Assembly (NCBI GenBank): GCA_947456305.1
Contig: CANGPN010000008.1
Coordinates: forward strand, 62,001-126,000
Direction of reading: 5' to 3'
DNA length: 64,000 bases
Origin: Comamonadaceae bacterium
GTDB lineage: Bacteria > Pseudomonadota > Gammaproteobacteria > Burkholderiales > Burkholderiaceae_C
The notes below the pieces were generated by a model. It made no database searches and was not told where the DNA came from. It saw only the letters and a list, made by a program, of their open reading frames with translations. How positions within the stretch are numbered: the stretch's first letter is position 1; each line of letters begins with the position of its first letter. Position numbers and translations under genes: made by a program. This document shows positions 24,020 to 32,626 of the stretch, one piece after another.

Positions 24020-24604
24020 CTAATTCTCAGAAAATGGGAACGATGATGCTGCTCCGTGGCTCAATCTCGCCACACCAGATTTAGCTTCTTTTTTTGCTAG
24101 ATCTTCATAGATCGCAAAATCTGTTGAGGTAATCACAAAAGATCTTTCCGACCCCAAATAGGAGTGACTATGTTGACCAGCGTCAATACCAATTAACAGG
24201 CGAGAAAGATTTTCTGGCGAAAGAAACAAGATGATCGATATGTCTGGAGCTTTCTTAAAGGTAAGTACATCCAAAAATCTTTCCATCGCAACCTGATTCA
24301 AATAAAAGAAGTGATGTATTTGACTTATATAAATCGACTGACTAGTTTCACCAAGTGTTACAAACGTCTCGACGTAAGGAAGTTCATTGTGGGCAAAATT
24401 TGTTCCTAGCTCGAGGAGCGGCGCATTTACAAAATGTTCTCCAATTTGATTCAGCTGTTGATCACCTGTATTGATGCAATAGTTTGCAACCTTGAATTGA
24501 AGTGAAAAATACTTTGTCTCAATAGCGTTTTCTGTCAAAAGAATTTCTGCTTGATTTATATCGTATTTGACGAAGCTAGTGCGTGCAGGGCTAATCAAAT
24601 TCAT
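24020..24604 (-). CDS. Unknown protein (194 aa), upstream partner of the membrane protein
   Basis: AT-rich gene beginning with ATG 24604 (MNLISPARTSFVKYDINQAE); a TTG two codons earlier is also in frame. The product is soluble, mixed alpha/beta in appearance, with a repeated pattern of aromatic and acidic residues (HHFFYLNQVAMERFLDVL, ISIILFLSPENLSRLLIGID). No family comes to mind. It heads a two-gene unit with the membrane protein downstream. Confidence 0.6.
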   Translation of the reverse strand: MNLISPARTSFVKYDINQAEILLTENAIETKYFSLQFKVANYCINTGDQQLNQIGEHFVNAPLLELGTNFAHNELPYVETFVTLGETSQSIYISQIHHFFYLNQVAMERFLDVLTFKKAPDISIILFLSPENLSRLLIGIDAGQHSHSYLGSERSFVITSTDFAIYEDLAKKEAKSGVARLSHGAASSFPFSEN

Positions 24605-24869
24605 ACCCAAAGCATACTGCTCAACCTAAACTTATGTCTATTTATATAACCGGCAAAGATCGTGACATAAAAACAAAAAACCACTTAATTCTGTACTCTA
24701 GTGGTTTAAAAGTGAAATTTTTTGAATTTTATAAGTAATTAATTTCATTAATTATTTTTACATCTCGCATTGGACTTAAACCAGATATTTACAAATTTTG
24801 TGAGTACGAAAACCTCTCCCACCCCCTCCGCCTAAAATGACACAAAACATTCACACGGAGACAAACCCC
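24605..24869. other. AT-rich intergenic region between the unknown pair and pgk
   Basis: Divergent region with long A/T runs and no open frame worth calling. It must hold promoters for pgk to the right and the unknown pair to the left. A possible GGAG lies ten bases before the pgk ATG. Confidence 0.5.
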
Positions 24870-26063
24870 ATGCAAATCATCCGCTTCGCCGATCTGTGCG
24901 CACAGGGCTTGGCCCGTGGCAAACGCGTGTTCATCCGCGCCGACTTGAACGTGCCTTTTGACGACCACGGCCGCATTTCCGAGGACACGCGCATTCGCGC
25001 TTCTGTGCCAGCTATTCAAATGGCTTTGGACGCCGGAGCCGCCGTCATGGTCACCTCGCACCTGGGTCGCCCCACCGAAGGCGCGTTCAAACCCGAGGAT
25101 TCATTGGCACCGGTGGCCAAGCGCTTGGCCGAGTTGTTGGGCCGCGAAGTGCCGCTGGTGGCGGATTGGGTGGGCGGCGTGTCTGTCGCCGCCGGTCAAG
25201 TGGTGATGCTGGAAAACTGCCGGGTCAATGTCGGCGAAAAGAAAAACAGCGAAGCGCTTGCCAAACAAATGGCCGCGCTTTGCGACATTTATGTCAATGA
25301 CGCCTTCGGCACTGCGCACCGCGCCGAGGGCACCACTTACGGCATCGCGCAGTTCGCGTCCGTGGCTTGCGCCGGGCCTTTGTTGTCCGCTGAAATCGAC
25401 GCCATCAGCAAAGCGCTGGCTGCGCCAAAGCGCCCGTTGGCCGCCATCGTCGCGGGCTCCAAGGTCAGCACCAAACTCACCATCCTGCAAGCGCTGGCGC
25501 GCAACGTCGACCAGTTGATTGTGGGCGGCGGCATTGCCAACACCTTCATGCTGGCCGCCGGTTTGAAGATAGGCAAAAGTCTGGCCGAGCCCGACTTGGT
25601 GGGCGAAGCCAAAGCGGTGATCGAAGCCATGAAAGCGCGCGACGCTGAAGTGCCGATTCCCACCGATGTGGTTTGCGCCAAAACCTTTTCTGCCGACGCG
25701 GTGGCCACGGTGAAGCCAGCCACCGAAGTGGCCGACGATGATTTGATTTTGGACATAGGCCCGGACACCGCCGCACGCTTGGCCACGCAACTCAAAGCGG
25801 CGGGCACTATCGTGTGGAACGGACCCATGGGCGTGTTCGAGTTCACGGCTTTCGAAAACGGCACCAAAGTGGTGGCACACGCCATTGCCACTTCGTCCGC
25901 ATTCAGCATTGCCGGTGGCGGCGACACGCTGGCGGCCATCGCCAAGTACGGCATCGAAAAAGACATTGGCTATATCTCTACCGGCGGCGGCGCATTCTTG
26001 GAAGTGCTGGAAGGCAAAACCCTGCCCGCGTTTGAGATATTGATGAAGCGTGCCCAAGCCTGA
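24870..26063 (+). CDS. pgk: Phosphoglycerate kinase
   Basis: Glycolytic and gluconeogenic enzyme interconverting 1,3-bisphosphoglycerate and 3-phosphoglycerate. Landmarks: [48 protein letters not shown], and the nucleotide-site glycines of [15 protein letters not shown] and [15 protein letters not shown] chose ATG 24870, with GGAG ahead, giving 397 residues; ATG 24837 would add 11 unlikely residues. It stands alone in sequence here, with pyk 3 kb and fba 7 kb downstream on the same strand. Confidence 0.96.
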   Translation: MQIIRFADLCAQGLARGKRVFIRADLNVPFDDHGRISEDTRIRASVPAIQMALDAGAAVMVTSHLGRPTEGAFKPEDSLAPVAKRLAELLGREVPLVADWVGGVSVAAGQVVMLENCRVNVGEKKNSEALAKQMAALCDIYVNDAFGTAHRAEGTTYGIAQFASVACAGPLLSAEIDAISKALAAPKRPLAAIVAGSKVSTKLTILQALARNVDQLIVGGGIANTFMLAAGLKIGKSLAEPDLVGEAKAVIEAMKARDAEVPIPTDVVCAKTFSADAVATVKPATEVADDDLILDIGPDTAARLATQLKAAGTIVWNGPMGVFEFTAFENGTKVVAHAIATSSAFSIAGGGDTLAAIAKYGIEKDIGYISTGGGAFLEVLEGKTLPAFEILMKRAQA

Positions 26064-26160
26064 ACACTCGGACAAACTGCATAGCTTGGTTGGCAAGCAA
26101 CTACTTAGTATGCGCTTTCCCTTAAGCTGATTTGCGCTTTAAGTACACATCAACAGCCAT

Positions 26161-26190
26161 AAAAAAAGCCCCGCAGTGCAGGGCTTTCGC
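26161..26190. terminator. Intrinsic terminator between convergent pgk and sodC
   Basis: AAAAAAAGCCC...GGGCTTT hairpin with the A run on the left, so the T run is on the minus strand. It therefore best ends sodC transcription and may serve pgk too. Confidence 0.8.
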
Positions 26191-26221
26191 ATTTTCAAAA
26201 CCTGTTCAACTGTCTGAAGCC

Positions 26222-26731
26222 TTACTTCGTGACCACACCGCAGCTGATGCGCGGTCCGGCATTGCCTGAAGGTTGTGTTTTGAAGTCGTCCGGGTCGCGG
26301 TGAATGATCATGCCGCGGCCGATGGCGTTGGCCGGGTTGCCCTCCAACAAACTAAAACTGGTGGTCTCAAAATTGACCACCGCTATCCCGCTGGCGTCTG
26401 CCTTGAGTGATGGCAAATCACCGGCATGGGTTTCGCCGTGTCCGTGCATGCCGTGCGTTTTGGCCAAAGGGTTGAAGTGACCGCCGGTGCCCATGCCGTC
26501 ACCGCTGGCGCAGTCGCCTTTTTCGTGGACATGAAAACCGTGCTCGCCATTGGCGCGCAAGCCTTCAATTTTTCCGGTCACTGACACCAGGTCGCCTTTT
26601 TGCACCAGCTCCAGCGTGCCGCTGGCTGTGTTGCCTTTGGTGGCTTGCATTTGTACGGTGGCGCGGTTGTCTGCGAGGGCGGCATTAACCCCGAAGGCGA
26701 TTAAAACGGAGAGGGCGAGCAAGTTCTTCAT
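26222..26731 (-). CDS. sodC: Periplasmic Cu,Zn superoxide dismutase
   Basis: Protein of 169 residues with a signal peptide (LLALSVLIAFGVNAALA, cleavage near residue 20). The copper and zinc ligands are visible in HGFHVHEKGDC, GGHFNPL, MHGHGETHAGDL and the C-terminal disulfide partner ISCGVV. It disproportionates superoxide outside the cytoplasm. It is a single-gene unit with its own terminator downstream and no linked regulator. Confidence 0.95.
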   Translation of the reverse strand: MKNLLALSVLIAFGVNAALADNRATVQMQATKGNTASGTLELVQKGDLVSVTGKIEGLRANGEHGFHVHEKGDCASGDGMGTGGHFNPLAKTHGMHGHGETHAGDLPSLKADASGIAVVNFETTSFSLLEGNPANAIGRGMIIHRDPDDFKTQPSGNAGPRISCGVVTK

Positions 26732-26861
26732 CAGGGATCCTTATAAGAAAGCAACAAAAAGACAATAACTTTTACTAAAGTATGAACTATGACATGGGTG
26801 GCGGCTATGGCAACTGGCCAATCGTATTCTCTGCGAAGCCGGTCTGACGCCTGTCAGCCAT

Positions 26862-26890
26862 GAAAAAAGCCCCGCGACGCGGGGCTTTTC
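26862..26890. terminator. Intrinsic terminator of the desaturase gene
   Basis: GAAAAAAGCCCCGCG, loop, CGCGGGGCTTTTC: a long GC stem with A and T runs on both sides. It lies 21 bp after the desaturase stop on the minus strand and can act both ways. Confidence 0.88.
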
Positions 26891-26910
26891 ATATTCATCA
26901 ACTACTTGCA

Positions 26911-27999
26911 TCAAGCCGGCAAACCGACCGGCGGTTGGCTGGTGGCACGGCCTTTGTAATCGGTCCAGCACTGACGGGTGAAGTCATACAGCTTGCAAGA
27001 GCGTGCGGTCTGGAAATACCAACCCCATGAAAACGGCTGCACGATGATGCGACCGGGCAGCAAAGTTTCCAGCTTGTTTTGCGCTTGCTTTAAACGGTAG
27101 AGCGGAATGCTCATGTCCACATGGTGTGCCGTGTGCTCCATGATGTGGTGCATCAGCGCGCCGATTTTGAACGGGAAGGTCAGGTGCACCGTGGTGGACA
27201 CAAACGGCTGGGCTTTGGCCCAGGCGCTGCGGTCGTCGTGCCAAGACACTTTCACATGGGTGTGGTGCACATAGACGACGAAGCCGATCATGGCGCACCA
27301 GAACAAAAACGGCACGGCCACGCTGAACAACAGTATCCAGGCGACGTTCTGGCCGGTGGCCAGCGCGGCGGCCACCATGCCGCCGACCCACAGGGCGGCG
27401 AAACCGGTGATCAGCCAGCTGTCTTTGGTGAAGATGGGGCGGCGGGTGGGCATTTCCTTGGCGTTGGGGAACACCATTTTTTTCCACCAGATTTCAATCA
27501 TGTAATAAAGGCCGGGGGCCCAGCCGCTACGGTAAGCGCGGTCCAACATGCGACCGGCAAAAGACAATTTGGCAAATTCTTCGCGGGTCAGCGGCGCCCA
27601 GACAAAATCGAAGCCTTTGAGGTTGGTGTAGCCATGGTGCACCACGTTATGGCCGATGTCCCACAAGCTGTAAGTGGTGAGCGAAGGCAGAAAAGCAATG
27701 CGGCCCACCCATTTGTTCAGGCCGCGGTGCGGCGTCAGGCTTTGGTGGCAGGCATCGTGGCCAATGATAAACAAGCGCCCGATGGTGAACCCCATGGCCA
27801 TGGCACACAGCAATTTGGCCCACCAGGCCTCGAACAACACGGTACCGGTCAACAAAGCCGCCCAGATGGCGTAGTCCAAGATCAGCAACAGCAAGGCGCG
27901 CACCGTGACACGTTCAGACAAAGGAACCAGCCATTCGCGAATCACCTTGCGGTGCGGCATGGGTTGTTCCAGGGGAATCGGTTGTTCAGTAAGGTTCAT
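26911..27999 (-). CDS. Membrane fatty acid desaturase
   Basis: Di-iron acyl-lipid desaturase of 362 residues. Three histidine boxes lie as expected: HDACH (81-85), HNVVHH (117-122) and HHIMEHTAHH (284-293), between two pairs of membrane helices (about 36-75 and 195-245). Such enzymes put double bonds into membrane fatty acids and often respond to cold. Start ATG 27999 was chosen because the extension upstream begins only with TTG or GTG. It is transcribed alone, with a terminator behind it. Confidence 0.9.
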   Translation of the reverse strand: MNLTEQPIPLEQPMPHRKVIREWLVPLSERVTVRALLLLILDYAIWAALLTGTVLFEAWWAKLLCAMAMGFTIGRLFIIGHDACHQSLTPHRGLNKWVGRIAFLPSLTTYSLWDIGHNVVHHGYTNLKGFDFVWAPLTREEFAKLSFAGRMLDRAYRSGWAPGLYYMIEIWWKKMVFPNAKEMPTRRPIFTKDSWLITGFAALWVGGMVAAALATGQNVAWILLFSVAVPFLFWCAMIGFVVYVHHTHVKVSWHDDRSAWAKAQPFVSTTVHLTFPFKIGALMHHIMEHTAHHVDMSIPLYRLKQAQNKLETLLPGRIIVQPFSWGWYFQTARSCKLYDFTRQCWTDYKGRATSQPPVGLPA

Positions 28000-28124
28000 A
28001 AAGAAGGGCAATGGCACCAAAAAGACAAGTGCTCTGAGTCTTGGGCCGCCTCAAAGGCGCCAGCTCAGTACGAACGTCATTGTAGCCAATCAAGCCTGTA
28101 AGCAGCCTGACAAACCGCTTACCC

Positions 28125-28793
28125 CTACCATCGCTCCGGTAAGCGCTTACAAACCCTGTACACCTTGTCAGGCTCGCGCACCACATAGCCGCCGGTGATC
28201 AGGTCTTTCATGATTCGGCTGACCATTTCCCGGCTGCAGCCGATTTGCTGGGCTATCTGGGCGTGAGTCATGGGCAAACGCCTGTCACCGTTAGCCGTCA
28301 GTGCGTCGCCGCTGCCCGAACGCTGCAACAACGCACTCAGGCGGCTGTAAGCGTCTGAAAACAAGGCCAGGCGGGTGGTTTCAGTGGCCATGCGCACCCG
28401 CTGCAATGCCAGTTTGAGCAATTCCATCGCCAGTTCAGGCGAACGCTGAATGACGGCCAGGGCCGATTCCCGTGAAATCACGCAGCACACGGTAGAGGTT
28501 AAGGTGATGACGCTGGCGCAGTGCGCGCCGCCGTCCAGCGCTGACACGCCTATCAACTGACCGGTGCCTGCCAGTGCCAAAGTGATTTCACGCGGCCTGC
28601 TGTCGTTGGACAGTGCGAATTCGCGCAGTCGCCCGGCCATCACCAAGTACAACTGGTGGCCGGTGTCGCCTTGTTGTATCAACAACATGTGTTTGCGGTA
28701 ATGGCGTACCTGCCCCTGGCGCGCCAGCAAAGTCAGGCCAGGCAGCGCCGCCTGATCCAGCCATTTGCTCGTTTCTTGTGTGGGAGTTTGCAT
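28125..28793 (-). CDS. Crp/Fnr family transcriptional regulator
   Basis: Protein of about 222 residues with a cNMP-type sensor domain (LLIQQGDTGHQLYLVMAGRLREF, about 40-65) and a C-terminal winged helix (THAQIAQQIGCSREMVSRIMKDLITGGYV, recognition helix in SREMVSRIM). The N-terminal four-cysteine iron-sulfur motif of FNR is missing, so it is not an oxygen-sensing FNR. ATG 28793 is favoured; the frame extends 31 codons upstream. It is divergent from pyk, with two TGTGA-containing repeats between them that it could bind, so control of pyk or itself is plausible. Confidence 0.9.
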   Translation of the reverse strand: MQTPTQETSKWLDQAALPGLTLLARQGQVRHYRKHMLLIQQGDTGHQLYLVMAGRLREFALSNDSRPREITLALAGTGQLIGVSALDGGAHCASVITLTSTVCCVISRESALAVIQRSPELAMELLKLALQRVRMATETTRLALFSDAYSRLSALLQRSGSGDALTANGDRRLPMTHAQIAQQIGCSREMVSRIMKDLITGGYVVREPDKVYRVCKRLPERW

Positions 28794-28868
28794 TTGCTGC
28801 ACTGTAGGCACTGGCAGCGGAAAACGGACCGAGCATGACTCACGAAATATGAAGGCAGGACTTAGGCT

Positions 28869-28912
28869 GTGTGACAACGCTGACACGACTTGCCTGGTTC
28901 AGCGTGTGACAA
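28869..28912. promoter_or_regulatory. Repeated GTGTGACAA in the crp/fnr-pyk divergent region
   Basis: The 9-mer occurs at 28869-28877 and at 28904-28912, 35 bp apart. It includes TGTGA, the half-site preferred by many Crp-type proteins. The binding protein is inferred. Confidence 0.3.
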
Positions 28913-28937
28913 TACTTCGATTCATTGCGGGATACAC

Positions 28938-30371
28938 ATGCCACACCACGCTACCAAAATCGTCGCCACTCTGGGGCCCGCTTCTAGCGATCCCGCCATC
29001 CTCGAAGCCATGATTCGCGCCGGGGTCAACGTGGTGCGGCTCAATTTCAGTCACGGTAAAGCGCAAGACCATGTGGACCGAGCCACGCTGGTGCGCGAAG
29101 CCGCCAAGCGCGCGGGTCGCGTGGTCGCCATCATGGCTGATTTACAAGGCCCGAAGATTCGTGTCGGTAAATTCGCCGAAGGCAAGGTTGATTTGCAAGC
29201 AGGTGCGGCATTCATTCTGGATGCCTCGCGCACCGAACCCGGCGACATACACGGTGTCGGTCTGGATTACAAAGAGTTGCCGCGCGATGTGAAGGCCGGT
29301 GATTTGTTGTTGCTCAATGACGGTTTGATTGTGCTGACTGTCGACAAAGTGCAAGGCGAGCAAGTGCACACCACCGTGAAAATGGGCGGCGAGTTGTCAA
29401 ACAACAAAGGCATCAACAAACAAGGCGGCGGTCTGACCGCACCTGCGCTGACCGGCAAAGACATGGAAGACATCAAAACCGCCATGTCTTTCCAAGCCGA
29501 CTATGTGGCGGTGAGTTTTCCGAAAAACGCCACCGACATGGAAATGGCGCGCCAGTTGTGCAACGTGGCCGCCGAGCCGTTCAAACACAAACCGGGTTTG
29601 ATCGCCAAGATAGAGCGGTTTGAAGCCATTCCGCATTTAGAAGAAATCCTGCGCGCCTCCGACGGCATCATGGTCGCTCGCGGCGATCTGGCGGTGGAAG
29701 TCGGTAACGCCGCCGTGCCCGCTTTGCAAAAACGCATGATCAAACTCGCGCGTGAAATGGACAAAGTCGCCATCACCGCCACGCAAATGATGGAGAGCAT
29801 GATCACCAACCCGGTGCCCACCCGCGCCGAAGTCAGCGACGTGGCCAACGCCGTGCTCGACGGCACCGATGCGGTCATGCTGAGCGCAGAAACCGCAGTC
29901 GGCAAATACCCGCTGGAAACGGTAGAGCAAATGGTGCAAATCTGCTCTGCCGCTGAAGACGCCGAAGAGGTGGCGCTGGACGCCGATTTCACCGGCAAAA
30001 CATTCACTTACATCGACCAGACCATTGCCATGGGCGCGTTGTTCACCGCGCATCACTTAGGTGCCAAAGCCATCGTCGCTTTGACTGACTCGGGTTCAAC
30101 GCCTTTGTGGATGAGCCGCCACCGCATACATATTCCGATTTACGCACTCACCACCCGCGAAAACACACAACGCCGCATGGCGCTGTACCGCAATGTGCAT
30201 GCGCTGCTCATGGACACCAGCACCGACCGCGACACCGCGCTGAACCAGGCCGAACACCATCTGAAATCGCGCGGCATCGTGGACCAAGGCGATGTGTATG
30301 CCATCACTTGCGGCGAACCCATGGGTTCACCCGGCGGCACCAATATGCTCAAGATATGTAAGGTGGGATAA
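28938..30371 (+). CDS. pyk: Pyruvate kinase
   Basis: Last glycolytic step, making pyruvate and ATP from phosphoenolpyruvate. Motifs: TKIVATLGPASSDP, GVNVVRLNFSHG, MADLQGPKIRVG, LIAKIERFEAI, the active-site MVARGDLAVEVG and the metal/K+ region TQMMESMI, then the C-terminal domain. Start ATG 28938 gives MPHHATKIV and 477 residues, normal for the family. Its last 23 bases overlap the end of the anti-sigma gene on the other strand. Confidence 0.96.
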   Translation: MPHHATKIVATLGPASSDPAILEAMIRAGVNVVRLNFSHGKAQDHVDRATLVREAAKRAGRVVAIMADLQGPKIRVGKFAEGKVDLQAGAAFILDASRTEPGDIHGVGLDYKELPRDVKAGDLLLLNDGLIVLTVDKVQGEQVHTTVKMGGELSNNKGINKQGGGLTAPALTGKDMEDIKTAMSFQADYVAVSFPKNATDMEMARQLCNVAAEPFKHKPGLIAKIERFEAIPHLEEILRASDGIMVARGDLAVEVGNAAVPALQKRMIKLAREMDKVAITATQMMESMITNPVPTRAEVSDVANAVLDGTDAVMLSAETAVGKYPLETVEQMVQICSAAEDAEEVALDADFTGKTFTYIDQTIAMGALFTAHHLGAKAIVALTDSGSTPLWMSRHRIHIPIYALTTRENTQRRMALYRNVHALLMDTSTDRDTALNQAEHHLKSRGIVDQGDVYAITCGEPMGSPGGTNMLKICKVG

Positions 30372-30552
30372 GCACCGCTTTGTCGGCTTGGCATTGTGCT
30401 TTCACAGCTTGCATCAACGCGGCATCTTTTTTCGTGAAGACGCGACAGTTACTGCAAATCAAGTGATGCCAACGGGCTTGCAGTCTCAGACCCGGTCCAG
30501 CGTCTGGCAGTTGGTCTGAGGTCAATAAAAAAATATATTGCCGGCACTTCAT
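30349..30552 (-). CDS. Small zinc-finger anti-sigma factor (zf-HC2 type), last gene of the MNIO operon
   Basis: Protein of 67 residues. It begins MKCRQYIFLLTSDQL and has a histidine-Cys-Cys cluster in RWHHLICSNCRVF, matching the Cys-x-His-x3-Cys-x2-Cys layout of ZAS/zf-HC2 anti-sigma domains. There is no membrane segment, so it would act in the cytoplasm, unlike the six-helix NrsF proteins I know from bufferin operons. Its ATG overlaps the sigma factor stop by four bases (ATGA). The 3' end runs 23 bp into pyk tail to tail. A zinc or thiol switch that responds to metal or oxidants is likely but inferred. Confidence 0.72.
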   Translation of the reverse strand: MKCRQYIFLLTSDQLPDAGPGLRLQARWHHLICSNCRVFTKKDAALMQAVKAQCQADKAVLIPPYIS

Positions 30553-31118
30553 AGCGAGTTAACTCCTGCAATCCCTTGCTGTGCGAGGCATAGCTGCAAC
30601 TGCTTACGCGCACGGCTCATGCACTGCCAATAATCAGATTTGTTCAATTGCAAGGCTTCGCAAATCTCTTGCGCTTCAAATTCCAAAAACGCTTTCATGC
30701 TGAATACCCGGGCGATTTTGTCCGGCAAATGATTGACACATGCATCCACCAAAGCCAAGAACTGGTTGTTTTGCAAACGCAACTCCGGTGAATTCCAAGT
30801 GCGCGGTGCATTCGCCGGTTCCCAGTGCCCGCCTGGCTCGAATAAGGCTTCATCAAGCTCATCGTCTTGCTGAGGGCAGGTATAAGCGGCTTGCCGATAG
30901 CGCTGTCGCAAAGCATCTGCAATTTTGTATTTCAACACCCCGAATACATACATGCGCGGGTCTACAGCCTCTGCAAAAGCTTGCGGTGCCTCCAGCAAAG
31001 CCAACAGCGCTTGTTGCACCGTGTCCTCGGCTATCTCGCGCGGCTGAATCAGCCGCATGGCCAGTTGCAGCATGGGCCCTCTGCAATGTGTGAGTAATTG
31101 CTGGATATCCACCTTCAT
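30549..31118 (-). CDS. ECF-family RNA polymerase sigma factor
   Basis: Protein of 189 residues with region 2 (AEDTVQQALLALLEAPQAF and YVFGVLKYKIADALRQRYRQ) and region 4 (NHLPDKIARVFSMKAFLEFE, ICEALQLNKSDYWQCMSRAR). These are the two DNA-binding domains of extracytoplasmic-function sigma factors. ATG 31118 lies four bases after the DoxX stop; the longer frame upstream enters DoxX. Its partner anti-sigma overlaps its 3' end. It very probably drives this operon from a promoter before the precursor gene, as in related systems. Confidence 0.88.
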   Translation of the reverse strand: MKVDIQQLLTHCRGPMLQLAMRLIQPREIAEDTVQQALLALLEAPQAFAEAVDPRMYVFGVLKYKIADALRQRYRQAAYTCPQQDDELDEALFEPGGHWEPANAPRTWNSPELRLQNNQFLALVDACVNHLPDKIARVFSMKAFLEFEAQEICEALQLNKSDYWQCMSRARKQLQLCLAQQGIAGVNSL

Positions 31119-31122
31119 CCCT

Positions 31123-31560
31123 TCAGTGCCCCGGTCCGTCACGCTTGAACATACCATCGAGTGACCACTCGCCTGCCCCGTTTGCGGCCAGTATGAAAAG
31201 CATCAAGCCCATCATCAATGGCACTTTGAATCCGTTGCCCGCATCTGTCTCAATCAGCCGCCACCCCGCCCAGCCTAAATCGAAGTGCACCGTATAGACA
31301 GCGACATAAGTGATGAACAGCAATCCCAAGGCCGCCATGCGTGTGAAGATACCCGCAACCAGCGCCAGCCCGAAAAGCAATTCGCCATAACTGGCTGCCA
31401 GCCAATTCAACTGCGGGCCCAGCCAGATCAACGGCCATGGAAAGTCCAATGTCGCAAACCAAGAAGGCGGATGCATGCCTGACATCAATTTTTGAAATGC
31501 CGCATACAAAAACTCCTGCGCCAGCCAAAGACGCAGCAGAAGTATCGACATGTTTTGCAT
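31123..31560 (-). CDS. DoxX-family membrane protein
   Basis: Inner-membrane protein of 145 residues with four helices (ILLLRLWLAQEFLYAAFQKL, ASYGELLFGLALVAGI, AALGLLFITYVAVYTV, PLMMGLMLFILAAN). It matches the DoxX family, which often accompanies DUF692 and DUF2063 genes and may serve electron or thiol-redox transfer. ATG 31560 follows the DUF2063 stop by four bases and precedes the first helix; the longer frame to 31617 would overlap the upstream gene. In bufferin-type operons this is the D gene. Confidence 0.85.
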   Translation of the reverse strand: MQNMSILLLRLWLAQEFLYAAFQKLMSGMHPPSWFATLDFPWPLIWLGPQLNWLAASYGELLFGLALVAGIFTRMAALGLLFITYVAVYTVHFDLGWAGWRLIETDAGNGFKVPLMMGLMLFILAANGAGEWSLDGMFKRDGPGH

Positions 31561-31564
31561 TGGC

Positions 31565-31837
31565 TTATGCCGTGACTCGCGCCAAATATGTTTGAAATTC
31601 ATTGTCCAAATCCCCATAAAAATGCGATGTCCATGCAGATTGCTTGACGAAATCCTCTATCAATTCAACCCATGCTGACTCACCCAATTGCTCACGCAGA
31701 GCGGGAAAAGAGGCACTCACCATTTGACTGGCGCCCAACCACACAAGATAGCGGTAGACCTGAAGGCCGCGCAACTCATAACCGTCAGGCACCTCGTCAC
31801 AGCGCCCTCTTACGTAGTCGAAAAATGCCGCAGACAT
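31565..31837 (-). CDS. Minimal DUF2063 protein (HvfC/BufC-like), 90 aa
   Basis: Begins MSAAFFDYVRGRCDEVPDGY; then RGLQVYRYLVWLGASQMVSASFP and AWVELIEDFV, the N-terminal DUF2063 domain that partners MNIO enzymes. Known HvfC/BufC proteins are about 250 residues with a second domain; this one ends after the first. The gene overlaps the 3' end of the DUF692 gene by 28 bases, so it is cotranslated with it. A shorter C protein would still fit the role of presenting the peptide to the enzyme, but this is inferred. No frameshift is visible that would have cut it. Confidence 0.8.
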   Translation of the reverse strand: MSAAFFDYVRGRCDEVPDGYELRGLQVYRYLVWLGASQMVSASFPALREQLGESAWVELIEDFVKQSAWTSHFYGDLDNEFQTYLARVTA

Positions 31838-32592
31838 GACAACTCCCGCTGTAAGACTTCTTCTGTGGGTATATCGTTGTCCCACTCCATCAACACATCC
31901 AGTCCATGGGACTGTTGCAGTTGCCCTGCCATCAGCGCGGTGTCTGGCTCAACCGGTTGGCTGTGGGTATCGATGAACATGCCAAAGCGCGCATCAAATT
32001 CATGGCCGGCCACATGCAAATAACTGACCTTGGATATATCAATGCGGCTGACAAAATCCGGCAGACTGATCAAGCCGTGGTTTTTGTGGTTCACCGCCAC
32101 ATTGTTGAGGTCCAACAGCAAGTTGCAATCTGCACGTTCGATGACGGCTGAGATGAATTCAAGCTCATCCATGCTTCCCCGATTGGTATACCAAGTGGTG
32201 TTTTCCACGGCGATGCGGCAGGCCAAGCGTTCTTGCACTTCTTGAATCCGGTCACTGACCCGAATCACTTCGGCTTGGGTCAGTTCAATCGGAAACAAAT
32301 CGTAGAGTTGATGCGCGTCCCCGCTGGCGGCCAGATGGTCCGAAAAAAAGGGGGTTTGCAATTCATCCATGAGTTGACGCACCGAGGCAAGGTACGCCTT
32401 GTTCAATGCAGATGTCCCGCCCAGGTTGAGCGAGACCGCATGAAGCCGGACAGATATGCCTTGGCAAATCAGGTCATGCAGGGCTTGGCGGTCGCGTCTC
32501 AGCCAATTCTCAGCGACCACCTCGACAAAATCGATCGGCAAGCCGGCCATGTCCCATGTGTGCATTTCTTTTCGATAGCCGACACCTAGCAT
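31810..32592 (-). CDS. DUF692 multinuclear non-haem iron oxidase (MNIO)
   Basis: TIM-barrel enzyme of 260 residues. The metal-binding side chains of the family are visible along the barrel: His51 (RLHAVSLNLGG), His86 (FFSDHLA), Glu130/Asn131 (AVENTTWY), Asp161/Asn163 (LLLDLNNVAVN), His193 and His197 (YLHVAGHE), Asp208 and His210 (FIDTHSQPV), Glu236 (LMEWDND). MNIO enzymes oxidise Cys (or Asp) side chains of a small peptide to oxazolone/thioamide or thio-oxazole groups. ATG 32592 has AAGGAG eight bases upstream. The peptide gene lies 34 bp before it and the DUF2063 partner overlaps its end. Confidence 0.93.
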   Translation of the reverse strand: MLGVGYRKEMHTWDMAGLPIDFVEVVAENWLRRDRQALHDLICQGISVRLHAVSLNLGGTSALNKAYLASVRQLMDELQTPFFSDHLAASGDAHQLYDLFPIELTQAEVIRVSDRIQEVQERLACRIAVENTTWYTNRGSMDELEFISAVIERADCNLLLDLNNVAVNHKNHGLISLPDFVSRIDISKVSYLHVAGHEFDARFGMFIDTHSQPVEPDTALMAGQLQQSHGLDVLMEWDNDIPTEEVLQRELSCLRHFSTT

Positions 32593-32626
32593 GGCCGCGC
32601 TCCTTTTCTATGCATTCGAAATTGTT

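Noticed and set aside
27121-28101. 326-codon frame opposite the desaturase
   Set aside because: Antisense shadow; the desaturase histidine boxes are in the other strand.
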